Positions 1 through 8,258 of a DNA stretch of 15,552 bases are shown piece after piece. Both the position numbers and the translations under genes were made by a program. How positions within the stretch are numbered: position 1 is the first letter of the stretch; the number at the start of each line of letters is the position of its first letter. The notes beneath the pieces are model-generated. The model did no database searches and was not told the origin of the DNA. It saw only the letters and a program-made list of their open reading frames with translations. This DNA is from BOKV01 sp049289295 (lineage in GTDB: Bacteria > Pseudomonadota > Alphaproteobacteria > Rhizobiales > Rhizobiaceae): the NCBI GenBank assembly GCA_049289295.1, contig JBATLL010000017.1:1-15552 (forward strand), given 5' to 3'.

Positions 1-2
1 TG

Positions 3-95
3 GCCAAGGACTTCGAGCGGACAATCGCTTCCGCCGAGGCCTGGGTCTTCATCGCCCATATCCGCATGATCACCCGACGGCTCGCAAGGGCTTGA
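3..95 (+). pseudogene. IS5-family transposase, C-terminal end (cut by window edge)
   Basis: An open frame enters from the left edge and ends at a TGA at 93-95. The last 30 residues read AKDFERTIASAEAWVFIAHI and end RMITRRLARA. This is the usual C-terminal helix of IS5-family (IS427-like) DDE transposases, where the sequence after the catalytic Glu reads roughly 'RFERTIASAEAWLLIAHI'. Only the tail is in the window, so I cannot tell whether the gene is intact. The IS end should lie shortly after the stop, within about 100-140, but I cannot place it without the other end. Confidence 0.8.
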
Positions 96-333
96 AAATG
101 CACTGCTCATTCTGATTCAGACACTAAGAGCCTTCTCTGATTGGGGTCGTTGTGGTCAAGGTGCTCCTGCACTTTTTCTCGGACCGTTCCGCGGGTCACT
201 CGCTTCTCTTCGCGGTCGGCGCTTGGGCCGCCGCATGATGGGGTCAGGAGAGCGAGGCGTCTCAATCTGTTTCACGACCTTGCGAACCTTGGTTCGGCAG
301 GTTCGGGATCGATGCAGCAATCCAAAAACCGGT
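96..333. other. Intergenic segment between IS5 end and AT-rich gene
   Basis: This GC-rich stretch should begin with the right end of the IS5-family element. The rest has short open frames on both strands with low-complexity, Arg/Pro-rich translations that match nothing I recognise. It ends abruptly at about 345, where composition becomes very AT-rich. No RNA gene or clear repeat is visible. Confidence 0.4.
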
Positions 334-1572
334 TCAGGTTCCAAATTTCGAAATAATTCTAGTACTAATTATACGAATATAATTAAAAATTTTTGAATTT
401 TTATTTATCAGACTTCTATATAGAAGAAATGCGTGCTTGCTCGAAAAAAAAGATACAAGGTAAACTGTAAAATAAATCACATACTTCATTATATCATATC
501 TAAGATATGAAGAATCATTTGCACTCTCATATTCAAAACCCTCAACTAGATGTTGGAAGCCGCGATTCGATTCTTCATCAGTAAAATTCATAAATATATA
601 ATTATACTTTTGCAGAAAGACATATTTTTCTTTAATATTACCAAATTTTAAAATATAGTCTATCACTATAAAAATACTAAATAATCTTTCATATACAGAA
701 TCAATAATTTCTTTATTATTTAATACATCCGTAAATTCAGAAAAGTCTAAAACAGAAGCTTTCATAAGGCTGTAATTTTTAAGATGTTCTTCTTCTAAAA
801 CTTTAGAAATGGATTCCAATCCATTTCTACTTCCAATTTTTTTCAAATCATCCATTCTTTGAATTATAGTATCATGTATAACTCTTGATTTAGAAACTAT
901 ATTTTGAATTTCATCGATAGCAAGTCCGCTATTTTTTGTAGTAATACCTTGACCAATGCGATAATAAACTAGTGGAAAATCCAAAAAACTGACTCTTTTC
1001 TTAAGCGCAGATCTGAAAAACAGCGTTAAATCCTCATATGTGTTAGGGTAGTCAATAAAACCATATATATCAAAAAGCTCCTTGCTATAAGCGCAGGATG
1101 CTCCAATTGCTAGTTTGTACGATTTTGATACATCAGTTAGAGAATCCGGAATCCATTCGCTTGGATTCCATACACCTATCCTTTTACCATTACCATTTAT
1201 TGTCACGACCGGAGTATGAACTAACAATGGTCGCTCACTGCTAAATACTTCTACAATTTTTTCAGTTCGTTCAGAAAATGAAATATCATCTCCGGCATTA
1301 TAAATAATAATATCTCCATTACAAATAGACACGCATTTATTGAAATTACCAATAAAACCTAGATTTTTATCATTTACATTTAATATAATATTATTATTTA
1401 TACCGTATTTATCAATGAAATTACTAATAATATTTACACTATTATCTGACGAATTATCATCAGATATTACTATTTCAAAAGGACACATCGTTTGATTTAC
1501 AATAGAGAGCAGGGATTGTTCAATGTAATTTTCTTGATTGTAACACAAAACAATGTATGAAACTTTAGCCAA
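334..1572 (-). CDS. Family 2 glycosyltransferase (AT-rich, horizontally acquired)
   Basis: This 412-aa protein transfers a sugar from a nucleotide-sugar donor, most likely in surface polysaccharide or O-antigen synthesis at the cytoplasmic face of the inner membrane. The N-terminus has the GT-A fold signature: VSYIVLCYNQENYIEQSLLS, then ISDDNSSDNS at about 36-45, and NAGDD at about 92-96 in the DXD position. The C-terminal third is less conserved and has a hydrophobic stretch near 365-390. The start is TTG at 1572, preceded by a GGTGG about 8 nt upstream on the minus strand. Composition is strikingly AT-rich compared with everything around it. The last few codons and the TGA stop at 334-336 lie at or beyond the composition boundary, so the original C-terminus may have been cut. 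Donor and acceptor cannot be read from sequence. Confidence 0.85.
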   Translation of the reverse strand: MAKVSYIVLCYNQENYIEQSLLSIVNQTMCPFEIVISDDNSSDNSVNIISNFIDKYGINNNIILNVNDKNLGFIGNFNKCVSICNGDIIIYNAGDDISFSERTEKIVEVFSSERPLLVHTPVVTINGNGKRIGVWNPSEWIPDSLTDVSKSYKLAIGASCAYSKELFDIYGFIDYPNTYEDLTLFFRSALKKRVSFLDFPLVYYRIGQGITTKNSGLAIDEIQNIVSKSRVIHDTIIQRMDDLKKIGSRNGLESISKVLEEEHLKNYSLMKASVLDFSEFTDVLNNKEIIDSVYERLFSIFIVIDYILKFGNIKEKYVFLQKYNYIFMNFTDEESNRGFQHLVEGFEYESANDSSYLRYDIMKYVIYFTVYLVSFFSSKHAFLLYRSLINKNSKIFNYIRIISTRIISKFGT

Positions 1573-1983
1573 GGTTTATCCACCAAAACCAATATAATCA
1601 AACTGCGTTTTCGCCTTCAATAGGTGCGTCCTGCGTGAAAACTTTCCTATCGATACTCGATTTGTTTGCCCAAAAGTAACGTATCTGGAAGGGCTTCGAA
1701 TTACAACCGCGGCAGGACTAGTAAACCGATTTCCCCAGGTCAGCAGTTGACGTCAATATATATTGGCCCACCTTCGACTGCGTGGCAACAGTTGAATCGA
1801 AGCAATGCGTCGCAATCGTGGGACGCACAAGCTTTCCGGCCACTGATCATCCAATGACGCCTGCCAGCCGCGCTGATGCGGTTATTCAAAAGGATTGTTT
1901 CGACACGTTCGGGCAGGGTGTTGCGGGAATTTGGCAGGTTTGGCGGCATTATCCGCTCATGGGGGCACAGTTCGCCCCTTGTG
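1573..1983. other. Gene-free stretch, mixed remnants
   Basis: About 410 bases between the glycosyltransferase start and the IS5-like remnant. The first ~60 bases are AT-rich and belong with the glycosyltransferase, presumably carrying its promoter. The remainder is GC-richer, with only short overlapping frames whose translations I do not recognise. At 1959-1978 there is a small dyad, GGGG/CCCC around 'cacagttcg', just beyond the stop of the transposase remnant, possibly a relic of an IS end. Confidence 0.4.
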
Positions 1984-2075
1984 CTAGATAAAGTGCATGA
2001 GAATGTAGGCGAGGTTTGTCATCCCGATCTTGGTCCCGGCGCAGGCGATGCTGATTGAGCGGATGAAGAAATTCA
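1984..2075 (-). pseudogene. IS5-like transposase remnant (C-terminal end)
   Basis: The minus-strand frame ending at 1984 reads FFIRSISIACAG, then TKIGMTNLAYILMHFI and a stop. This matches the C-terminal pattern of IS5-group transposases (…IGLVRARAKIGMMNLAYNLMR…). Only about 30 residues are recognisable. The frame upstream (about 2077-2130) does not continue the family, so the gene is truncated there, just before an IS256 remnant. Confidence 0.6.
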
Positions 2076-2129
2076 TTTGAGCTTTCTGCCGGGGACTGTC
2101 ATGGATTTTGTATCTGAGGCCGTTGAACG

Positions 2130-2280
2130 TCATTGGTTGACGAACCGTTCCTGGAACTGGATGGCAAATTGGGTCTTCTCTTCCGTCCATTCCCTTGGCT
2201 GCATTTTCCACCCTGCGCTGGCATCGCGCAAGACCAGAAAAATCAGTTTCATCGCGTCAGGTGCTAACGGTGGGGTAAAT
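2130..2280 (-). pseudogene. IS256-family transposase remnant (C-terminal end)
   Basis: On the minus strand a frame reads AMKLIFLVLRDASAGWKMQP followed by REWTEEKTQFAIQFQERFVNQ and a TGA at 2130-2132. This is the end of IS256-family (MULE-type DDE) transposases, which typically finish '…KLIYLALRN…W.MP.R.W..A..QFAI.F..RF'. Only about 45-50 residues remain. The N-terminal side is fused to what looks like the end of an IS21-like element, so an insertion or deletion removed the rest. Confidence 0.75.
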
Positions 2281-2400
2281 AACCTGCCATTGGGGCGGAG
2301 CAAAAGTAGGCCATTTGAACGCGTGCGCCTTTGAGCGTGCGGTTCTCATTTAGCAAGCACGTTCCAAGGCGCAGGAGCGTTCAGGCCAATTTTGTGAGGA

Positions 2401-2640
2401 TCAGCTGTTGGTGGCTGCGACGCGTGCGCGGCATAGGTTGAGCCGATAGCTTTCACCCCTAATTTCCAGGATGTTGACGTGGTGGGTCAACCGGTCGAGC
2501 AGCGCGCCGGACAGGTGTTCGATTCCAAAGGTTACGATCCATTCCTCGAACGGCATGTTCGATGTGATCAGGGCCGAGCCGCGCTCGTAGCGTTGTGAGA
2601 TCAATTCGAACAGGAGCTCGTCGCCTTTGATCAATTCGCA
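2401..2640 (-). pseudogene. istB: IS21-family helper ATPase IstB, C-terminal fragment
   Basis: The minus-strand frame reads ELLFELISQRYERGSALITS, then NMPFEEWIVTFG, GALLDRLTHHVNILEIRGES and YRLNLCRARVAATNS, then stop. This is the sensor/C-terminal part of IstB, the AAA+ helper of IS21 transposition, which usually has about 240-260 residues. Walker A and B are missing, so it is non-functional. The family match stops near 2640. Beyond the stop, at about 2286-2320 on the minus strand, is a 'ggcctacttttgctccgcc' string of the kind I associate with the right end of IS21-like elements. Confidence 0.8.
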
Positions 2641-2696
2641 AACGGTTGAGATTGCTGTATTTTTGACGCGCTGCGAAGTATCCGGTTTTGCAAGCT

Positions 2697-4175
2697 TGTG
2701 AAGATTTGGCAGCATTTCCTTGCGTTTTCGCGCGGGCGCGCGCGAAGGGTCTGGGCATTTCGGACAGGCTCTGATTCACTGCGAGGATCGAAGACGGAAC
2801 CCCGCCGATGCGCCCCAGAAAGCCCGACACGACGCCGCACAAACCGACATGTTCCGCGAGAGCCTTGCGGCGATCCTGGTCCCCCGCCACGAGTTGCTGC
2901 GGCTGGCGGAGCGCATCGATTGGGACGGGCTCGACGCGCTCTACGGCGCGACTTTCGTGGGGCATGTCGGTCGCCCCGGCCTTCCGACACGGCTGATGGT
3001 GGGGCTGCACCTGCTCAAGCACATCAAGGGTCTGTCCGACGAGGCCGTGTGAGCGGCCTGGGTGGAGAACCCGTATTTCCAGGCCTTCTGCGGCGAGACC
3101 CATTTCCAGCACAAGCTGCCAGCCGACCGCTCCTCGATGACAAACTGGCGCAAGCGCATGGATGGCGACAAGCTCGAAGCGCTTCTGGCCGAGACGATCG
3201 CGATTGCCACGGCAAGTGGTGCCGTCAGCGAGCGCCAGCTTGAACGCGTCACGGTCGACACCACCGTGCAGACCAAGGCGGTGGCCCATCCCACCGACAG
3301 CCATCTCATGCTGCGCGCGATCGAGTGGCTGAACCGGGCTGCAGGCGCCCATAGCGTGCAGTTGCGCCAGTCCTACCTGCGCGTTGCACGCCGGGCCAGG
3401 AAGGAGGCGGCACGCCTCATGCATGGCCGCGGCCACAAGCAGGCCAAGGCGCATCTGCGCTTCATGCGCACGCGGCTGGGCCGGCTGATCCGCGACATCG
3501 AGCGCAAGATCGCCGGGGACCCGGTGCGCATGAAGGCGCTTGAGAATGTTCTGGAGCGGGCCCGGACGATCCATGGCCAGAAGCCCGGTGACACCCAGAA
3601 GCTCTATGCCTTCCATACCCCGGAGGTCGAATGCATTGGAAAGGGCAAGGCCCGCACCCGATACGAGTTCGGGGTGAAGGCCTCTTTCGCGACCACCAAC
3701 GAGCGCTGCAAGGGCGGCCAGTTCGTGCTCGGCGCCATGTCGCTGCCGGGCAATCCCTATGACGGCCACACTCTTGGCGATCAGCTTGACCAGGTCGCCC
3801 GCGTCACCGGACGAAAGCCCGCCCGCGCCTATGTCGACCGCGGCTATCGCGGCCATGGGGTCGAACGCGGGGGACTGGAGGTGCATGTCTCCCACACGCG
3901 CGGCATCGCCTCGCCCACCATCAGGCGCGAACTGCGACGAAGAAACGGCATTGAGCCGGTCATCGGCGATATGAAGCAGGACGGCCATCTCGAACGAAAC
4001 GCCCTCAAGGGCGCCGAGGGAGACGTCATCAACGTCCTGCTCTGCGCCATCGGCCACAACCTCAGGCTCCTCCTGGCATGGTTCAGGAAGATCTTGTTGC
4101 TGATCCTCGCCGCCCTTCTGTTCCGGAGCAGCGAGGGACACATGCGCGTCGCCTAACAAAACCGGGTTCTTCACA
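2697..4175. mobile_element. IS5-family insertion sequence (about 1.48 kb, transposase interrupted)
   Basis: The transposase gene is flanked by TGTGAAGA at 2697-2704 and its reverse complement TCTTCACA at 4168-4175. I take these as the outer ends of the terminal inverted repeats; similarity further in is patchy. No target duplication is evident at the two edges (agct on the left, ggcg on the right), so the ends are provisional or were altered after insertion. On the right the element directly abuts a truncated IS1380 transposase, and on the left lies an IstB fragment. Confidence 0.6.
2849..4156 (+). pseudogene. IS5-family transposase with in-frame TGA
   Basis: Read through the stop, this frame encodes a full DDE transposase of about 435 residues, a normal size for this IS5 subgroup. 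The N-terminal domain reads MFRESLAAILVPRHELLRLA and ends HIKGLSDEAV; a TGA at 3050-3052 then interrupts, and the same frame resumes as AAWVENPYFQAFCGETHFQH. In relatives this spot reads DE.VC..WV, so TGC (Cys) to TGA is likely. The candidate catalytic acidic residues are in VTVDTTVQTKA, AYVDRGYRGH and IEPVIGDMKQDGHLERNAL. A second break may exist upstream: MRPRKPDTTPH at 2808 is a plausible native start but is one frame off from MFRESL. The protein is probably not made, unless the stop is read through. Confidence 0.85.
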
Positions 4176-4524
4176 GGCGACCAGCCTGCTTCGCAACAGC
4201 CCGACCGCCGACAATCCAACGCATTGCCGGATCATGTCCCAGACGATCGGCGTCGTTCACGTCCTCATAGCCACCGAGACGGCCAAAGACGGGCTGGCGA
4301 AACAATCCCGTCATCGCGTGCTGGCCGTTCTTGCAGGTGCGTGGATCGACAAGCCTGTCGCCAGCGATGTCCGTCAAGCCGAGCGCGTCATCGAGCTCGC
4401 GGTAGGCGAGCAATCCGGCGTCGGTGGTGATTCCGGAACCGTGGAACTCAAGCTTCAAGCAGCGATCGAAATTGAGCCTCAGAGGCTCGTCGACTGATTT
4501 ATCCGCCGGGTTGGCCATCTGCAC
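4176..4524 (-). pseudogene. IS1380-family transposase, N-terminal fragment
   Basis: The minus-strand frame begins MQMANPADKSVDEPLRLNFD and continues with LEFHGSGITTDAGLLAYREL, DDALGLTDIAGDRLVDPRTC, GYEDVNDADRLGHDPAMRWI and VGGRAVAKQAGRL. This is the N-terminal DDE_Tnp_1-type region of IS1380 transposases, normally about 430-470 residues. The match ends at the edge of the neighbouring IS5-family element, and a stop follows at once, so about three quarters of the protein is missing. The left end of the IS1380 copy should lie within about 4590-4615, right next to the serine recombinase stop. Confidence 0.85.
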
Positions 4525-4612
4525 CGTCCCAAAAGTCGCTCAACACATTGATTCTTATATCAGAATCAAGGATCAATCGCACCAATTGATGGAGCCATAT
4601 GGGAAATCCGGG

Positions 4613-6153
4613 TCAAGCAGCCTCGGTCAAGTCGTCAGGGCGCTGATTTTTCAAATCATACTTCCACTGCGGGATCTGGCTAGGCCTTTTGTCATTGTCA
4701 TTTTTAGGGGCGAGTTCGATAAGTGTGTCGATATGGGTCACCATCGGAGACAGGTCGGCAAATTGCCGATCTAGGAGCCAATTCTGCGGCTCCAGTTCAA
4801 CACTTTTTCCAACCACCTTCCGGTTCGAAAAGACATTTTCGACCAGTCGCCGCTTTTCGGACGGATTCAGCGAAATATGAAACGCTGCAAGGCTTTTCAT
4901 GCGTTCGACAAATTCTTCGAGCTTGTCCGACGGTAGCTCGTTTTTGCGTGCTTCCTTGATGGCTTCGACCAGTTCTGCCCGTTCGAGAAACAAGGCTCTT
5001 TTCCGATTGTCACACTGGCGTTTGTCGATATCACCATCAATAAGAAGATCGGTTAGCCGGTCGAGGCGCCCATCGATTTTGGCAATCCGCAGTTCGAGCG
5101 ACGCGATGTTGGCGAGTCGTTCCTTGCTTTCGACCCAAGCGGTGAAACGGGCGCGCAGCTTCGTCTCCTGCGCCGGGGTCAGGCTCAGCCGCTGGAGTTC
5201 CGCATGGATGGCAGTATCGATGGCTTCCTGTCGGACAGTTTTGGTCGAGCAGCCGGGTCCATGGCAGCGATAGTAGGTGAAGCCTTTTTGCCGTTCCGGC
5301 GACATGGGTCGGTCGCAATATCCGCACCGGAATAGGCCGCGATATAGATGATCGTGCCTTGTGGACTTCTTGCCGGCACGGCCCGCCTTGATGGCCTGTA
5401 TGCGCCGGAAGAGCGTCGATGGGATCAGTGGCTTATGAACACCATGATAATGAGCGCCGGTACGCTTGATGATGATGTGACCGCAATAGAAGGGGTTGGC
5501 GAGCAAGGTTTCGATGCCGTGCAGGGTGAGTGGTTTTCCTGCGTGGTTTGTCAGGCCGCGGCGCGCCATTTCGATTTCCAGTTTTCGCAGTGAATAGCTA
5601 CCTTGTGCATATAAATCGAAGGCCTGCCGCACGAGTGGGCCCTTGATCGGGCAAATGGATTTCGGCTGCCCCCGGCCCGTATCGCAATAGCCAATCGGTG
5701 CGCGGAAGGGATACAGGCCCTGTTTGAGGCGGCCATCGAGCCCCTTTATGGTTTCCTCGCGCAAATTGCGGATGTAGTCAGCGGCAATGACGGCCTGGAT
5801 GTCAGCGGTTAGCCGCCCGCCCCGGGAGCGGAAGTCCAGGGTTTCGGTGGCGATGTACACGTCGATGCCGATATCCGGCAATTCGCTGACAATGGCCCAG
5901 TCGCGCAGATTGCGCGCACTGCGGTCGATCTTGTGCATGATCAGGCCACGCGCCTTGCCGCGCTTGAGATCCCGCAGCATCCGGGAAAAGACGGGACGGC
6001 CGCGCTTGGCGGCGGTTTCGAGTTCCTGATACCAGCCAATCATTTCGAGGTTGTGATTGGCAGCAAACGCGATGATCGCGTCTTTCTGGGCATCGAGCGA
6101 AGCGCCTTCCCCCTGTTTCTGGGTGGAGACGCGAATGTATCCGACACATGGTT
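4613..6153 (-). CDS. Large serine recombinase (site-specific integrase)
   Basis: This 514-aa protein catalyses integration/excision by serine recombination at att sites. The N-terminal catalytic domain has YIRVSTQKQ with nucleophile Ser11, and DRSARN at about 78-83 with the conserved arginines. A Recombinase DNA-binding domain follows (about 155-255, ending NPFYCGHIIIKR). Next is a zinc ribbon with Cys278, Cys281, Cys298 and Cys303, and a coiled-coil stretch at about 345-405 typical of phage-type large serine integrases. The ATG is at 6155-6157 and overlaps the stop of the 58-aa gene upstream (ATGA), so the CDS runs 4613-6157 in full; the interval given here leaves out the overlapped start codon. 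The C-terminus abuts an IS1380 end, so the last residues may not be native. Attachment sites are not identifiable here. Confidence 0.93.
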
Positions 6154-6330
6154 TCATGGAACGTATGGGCTATCTTCCGACTCTACCAAATCCTGCGGTT
6201 CTGTCGAATCCCCTGTCACCACCCAAGGCCAGGAATTCTCCCGGCGCATGCGCTCATAGACTTGTTTGCAGAGCTCCAAATGCTCGTTGAGATGATCTTC
6301 CGGGGTCATGCACAAAAGAATAGTCGCCAT
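6154..6330 (-). CDS. 58-aa protein coupled to the serine recombinase
   Basis: A short frame starts at ATG 6328-6330 and ends at TGA 6154-6156. It encodes MATILLCMTPEDHLNEHLEL followed by an acidic C-terminal half (…DSTEPQDLVESEDSPYVP). It begins 12 nt after the ATPase stop, and its TGA overlaps the recombinase ATG as ATGA, a standard sign of translational coupling. I do not recognise the family. The position suggests an accessory to the recombinase, such as a recombination directionality factor, but the small acidic protein shows no clear DNA-binding helix, so this is only a guess. The amphipathic N-terminal half could be helical. Confidence 0.6.
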   Translation of the reverse strand: MATILLCMTPEDHLNEHLELCKQVYERMRRENSWPWVVTGDSTEPQDLVESEDSPYVP

Positions 6331-6342
6331 ATCCGCTTGGCA

Positions 6343-7530
6343 CTAGGCGGCGGAACTTTCGCCAAACCGCTGGCCAGGCGGAAATCCGGCAAAGGAAAAC
6401 ACCCGACTGCGGTGACCCTCGACCATGATCCTGGCATAGGCCTCATGGTTCTTCTGGTTGATCAGATCGAGCGGTTGCAGCGGCTCGAATTGCCGGGCGA
6501 GAAGGGGTGCATCGAGTACCCCCACGCGAAACGCGATCAGGCTGCCTACATTGCCGAAGACAGCCTGCTGTACGGGAAGTTCGGCCTGCTCGGCATATTG
6601 ATGCGCCAGCACGACACCCAGGCCATATTTGCGCACCTCCGACAGCAGGTTGGCAAAGGAGAGCGTGGTGAAGGCGTGGAATTCATCGACATAGAGAAAA
6701 AAGGGTCGTCGCCGCGTTTCCATGGTGTCGTGGCGGCTGAGCGCGGCATTGGCCAGGCTCGCGACCAGCAATCCGCCCAGCAGATTGGCCATGTCATTGC
6801 CAATGCGGCCCTTGGCGAGATTGACGATCAGGGTCTGGCCTTTATCCATGATACGGCGGAACCGCAGTGGTTCGGCTGGCTCGGTAACCGCGCGGCGGAT
6901 GACGGGGTGCGCCAGGAACGCACCGATCTTGTTGGCAATCGGCGCCACACCATCGATGGCGGTCTTGTAGTTCATGGCCGGGAATTCGCGTTCCCAGAAT
7001 TGTTTCGTCTGCGCGTCGGTGACGCGAGCCTGGGTTTCGAGGCGGAACTTGCGATCAATGAACAGGCGGACAATGTCACGCAGATCGGCCTGGGGCTGTT
7101 CGAGCAGAGCCAGGATTGCGTATCGCAGCAAATGTTCCATGCGCACGCCCCAGGCATCGGCCCATTGCTTCTTGAGCGCATCGATCAGGCCGGAGGCGAC
7201 CATGGGCCGGTGTCCGGCGGTGACATGGGTCAGTGGATTGTATCCGTAGGGGCTTGCAGCATCAGCGACATCCCAATAGATGCCGTCTGGTCCCAGATGA
7301 TCCAGCAGGCTTTCGGCCAGATCACCATGGGGGTCGATCAGGCACAGGCCCTGTTGCCTGGCCATGTCTTGCGCGATCATGTTCGCGAGCAGGGTGGATT
7401 TGCCGGTGCCGGTCTGGCCGATGATGTATGCATGCAGCATTCGATCGTCAGCGCGGATGCCGAACGGTCGCTTACCCTGGCGGTGATGGGCGTAGCCGAG
7501 CAGCGAAGCGGCTTGTTGCTTGGGTTGCAT
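6343..7530 (-). CDS. TraG/VirD4-like (DUF87-type) ATPase, short form
   Basis: This 395-aa P-loop ATPase belongs to the FtsK/TraG-VirD4/HerA group that moves or couples DNA. Walker A is IIGQTGTGKST at about 36-46. A typical IDPHGD strand follows at 65-70, Walker B is FFLYVDEFHAF at about 277-287, and the sensor motif is VVLAHQ near 306-311. No transmembrane segment is visible at the N-terminus, unlike classical VirD4 coupling proteins, so it is probably soluble or recruited by a partner. The ATG at 7528-7530 lies 3 nt after the stop of the 68-aa gene upstream, and the 58-aa gene starts 12 nt after its own stop. All four genes through the recombinase look like one operon. Confidence 0.88.
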   Translation of the reverse strand: MQPKQQAASLLGYAHHRQGKRPFGIRADDRMLHAYIIGQTGTGKSTLLANMIAQDMARQQGLCLIDPHGDLAESLLDHLGPDGIYWDVADAASPYGYNPLTHVTAGHRPMVASGLIDALKKQWADAWGVRMEHLLRYAILALLEQPQADLRDIVRLFIDRKFRLETQARVTDAQTKQFWEREFPAMNYKTAIDGVAPIANKIGAFLAHPVIRRAVTEPAEPLRFRRIMDKGQTLIVNLAKGRIGNDMANLLGGLLVASLANAALSRHDTMETRRRPFFLYVDEFHAFTTLSFANLLSEVRKYGLGVVLAHQYAEQAELPVQQAVFGNVGSLIAFRVGVLDAPLLARQFEPLQPLDLINQKNHEAYARIMVEGHRSRVFSFAGFPPGQRFGESSAA

Positions 7531-7533
7531 GCG

Positions 7534-7740
7534 TCAATTGTTGCCGGTGCCCGACGATTGGCCAAGGCGGCGAAACCGCGGCTGAAAGAATGGCGCGTGT
7601 GGTGCGTCATCACGAAGAGGACGCGAAAGCGGCAGGGTCGAACCGGTCTCGCGAACTAGCATCCAGGGTTGGCATTCGGGTATTCTGACCTGCGGAGTAA
7701 CAGGGTGATTGTTGTCCCAAGGATACCATCCGATCGGCAT
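7534..7740 (-). CDS. 68-aa protein upstream of the ATPase, unknown
   Basis: This small frame begins MPIGWYPWDNNHPVTPQVRI and ends with an Arg/Pro-rich tail (PRFRRLGQSSGTGNN). I do not recognise it. ATG at 7738-7740 is preferred; a GTG at 7747-7749 would add three residues but lies on the edge of a 23-bp palindrome. No strong ribosome binding site is seen. Its stop is 3 nt from the ATPase start, and it is the first gene of the leftward operon and the nearest target of the palindromic operator candidate. It could be a small partner of the ATPase. Confidence 0.5.
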   Translation of the reverse strand: MPIGWYPWDNNHPVTPQVRIPECQPWMLVRETGSTLPLSRPLRDDAPHAPFFQPRFRRLGQSSGTGNN

Positions 7741-7748
7741 GCCGGACA

Positions 7749-7771
7749 CCGGAAGGGTTTCACCCTTCCGG
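7749..7771. promoter_or_regulatory. 23-bp palindrome, candidate operator
   Basis: Arms CCGGAAGGGT and ACCCTTCCGG flank a 3-bp centre TTC, giving perfect 10-bp arms. It lies just upstream of the leftward 68-aa/ATPase/recombinase operon and about 140 bp upstream of the divergent XRE regulator. No T-run follows on either strand, so it is not a standard terminator. The position fits an operator for the XRE protein, or a leader hairpin that affects translation of the 68-aa gene. Confidence 0.55.
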
Positions 7772-7910
7772 CGTTGGTACGGTCATGGCGATCGGGTTGG
7801 AGGGTTCAAGGGATGGCAGACAAACGATAATGGGATGATTGCGCCCGCTAGCACGGCGCGGCTGGAACGGACACAATGGATGGCATTATCCACTAATCAG
7901 TTCAAATTCC

Positions 7911-8258
7911 ATGACCACACAATTTGCCCTCGACTTGCGGCTGGCACGCCGCAAGGCAGGGTTCACTCAAAACGACACGGCGCATCTGCTGGGTCTGCGC
8001 ACGGCTGCGTTGTCGGCGTTGGAGCAGGGCCGCCGGTTGCCGAGCCTGACGCAGATTTGCACCTTGTCGTTGATCTACGGACGTTCTTTCGAGAGCCTTT
8101 TCGGTGCGATCCTGCGCCAAGCCAGGCGCGACATTGAAGAGCGGTTGATGACGTTGCCTGCCAAGGTTCGCGTCTGCGGCGCAACGCAGAACCGGACCGC
8201 ATCTCTCGATCGTCTTGCGCGCCAATTGGCAGATGAACGCGATGGCGATGAAGCTTAG
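7911..8258 (+). CDS. XRE-family transcriptional regulator
   Basis: This 115-aa protein carries an N-terminal Cro/C1-type helix-turn-helix at about 8-60: LRLARRKAGFTQNDTAHLLG, then LSALEQGRRLPSLTQI. It probably binds DNA as a dimer and represses the divergent leftward operon, its own gene, or both; the palindrome at 7749-7771 is a natural target. The C-terminal half is Arg-rich and has no recognisable sensing domain. I choose ATG 7911 because the domain starts right after it; the frame is open upstream to 7839 but that extension is not HTH-like. No strong ribosome binding site precedes it. Its 3' end overlaps the start of the next gene. Confidence 0.85.
   Translation: MTTQFALDLRLARRKAGFTQNDTAHLLGLRTAALSALEQGRRLPSLTQICTLSLIYGRSFESLFGAILRQARRDIEERLMTLPAKVRVCGATQNRTASLDRLARQLADERDGDEA

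Noticed and set aside
2697..4175. Target-site duplication around the IS5-family element
   Set aside because: The bases next to the two presumed ends (agct and ggcg) do not match, so none is claimed.
2459..4219. 586-aa minus-strand open frame
   Set aside because: It is antisense to the IS5-family transposase, whose plus-strand product carries the recognisable DDE motifs; the minus translation is low-complexity.
6148..7659. 503-aa plus-strand open frame
   Set aside because: Antisense shadow of the short TraG-like ATPase, which has clear Walker A and B motifs on the minus strand.
7749..7771. Reading the 23-bp palindrome as a terminator
   Set aside because: No T-run follows on either strand, and it lies at the start of the leftward operon rather than after a gene.
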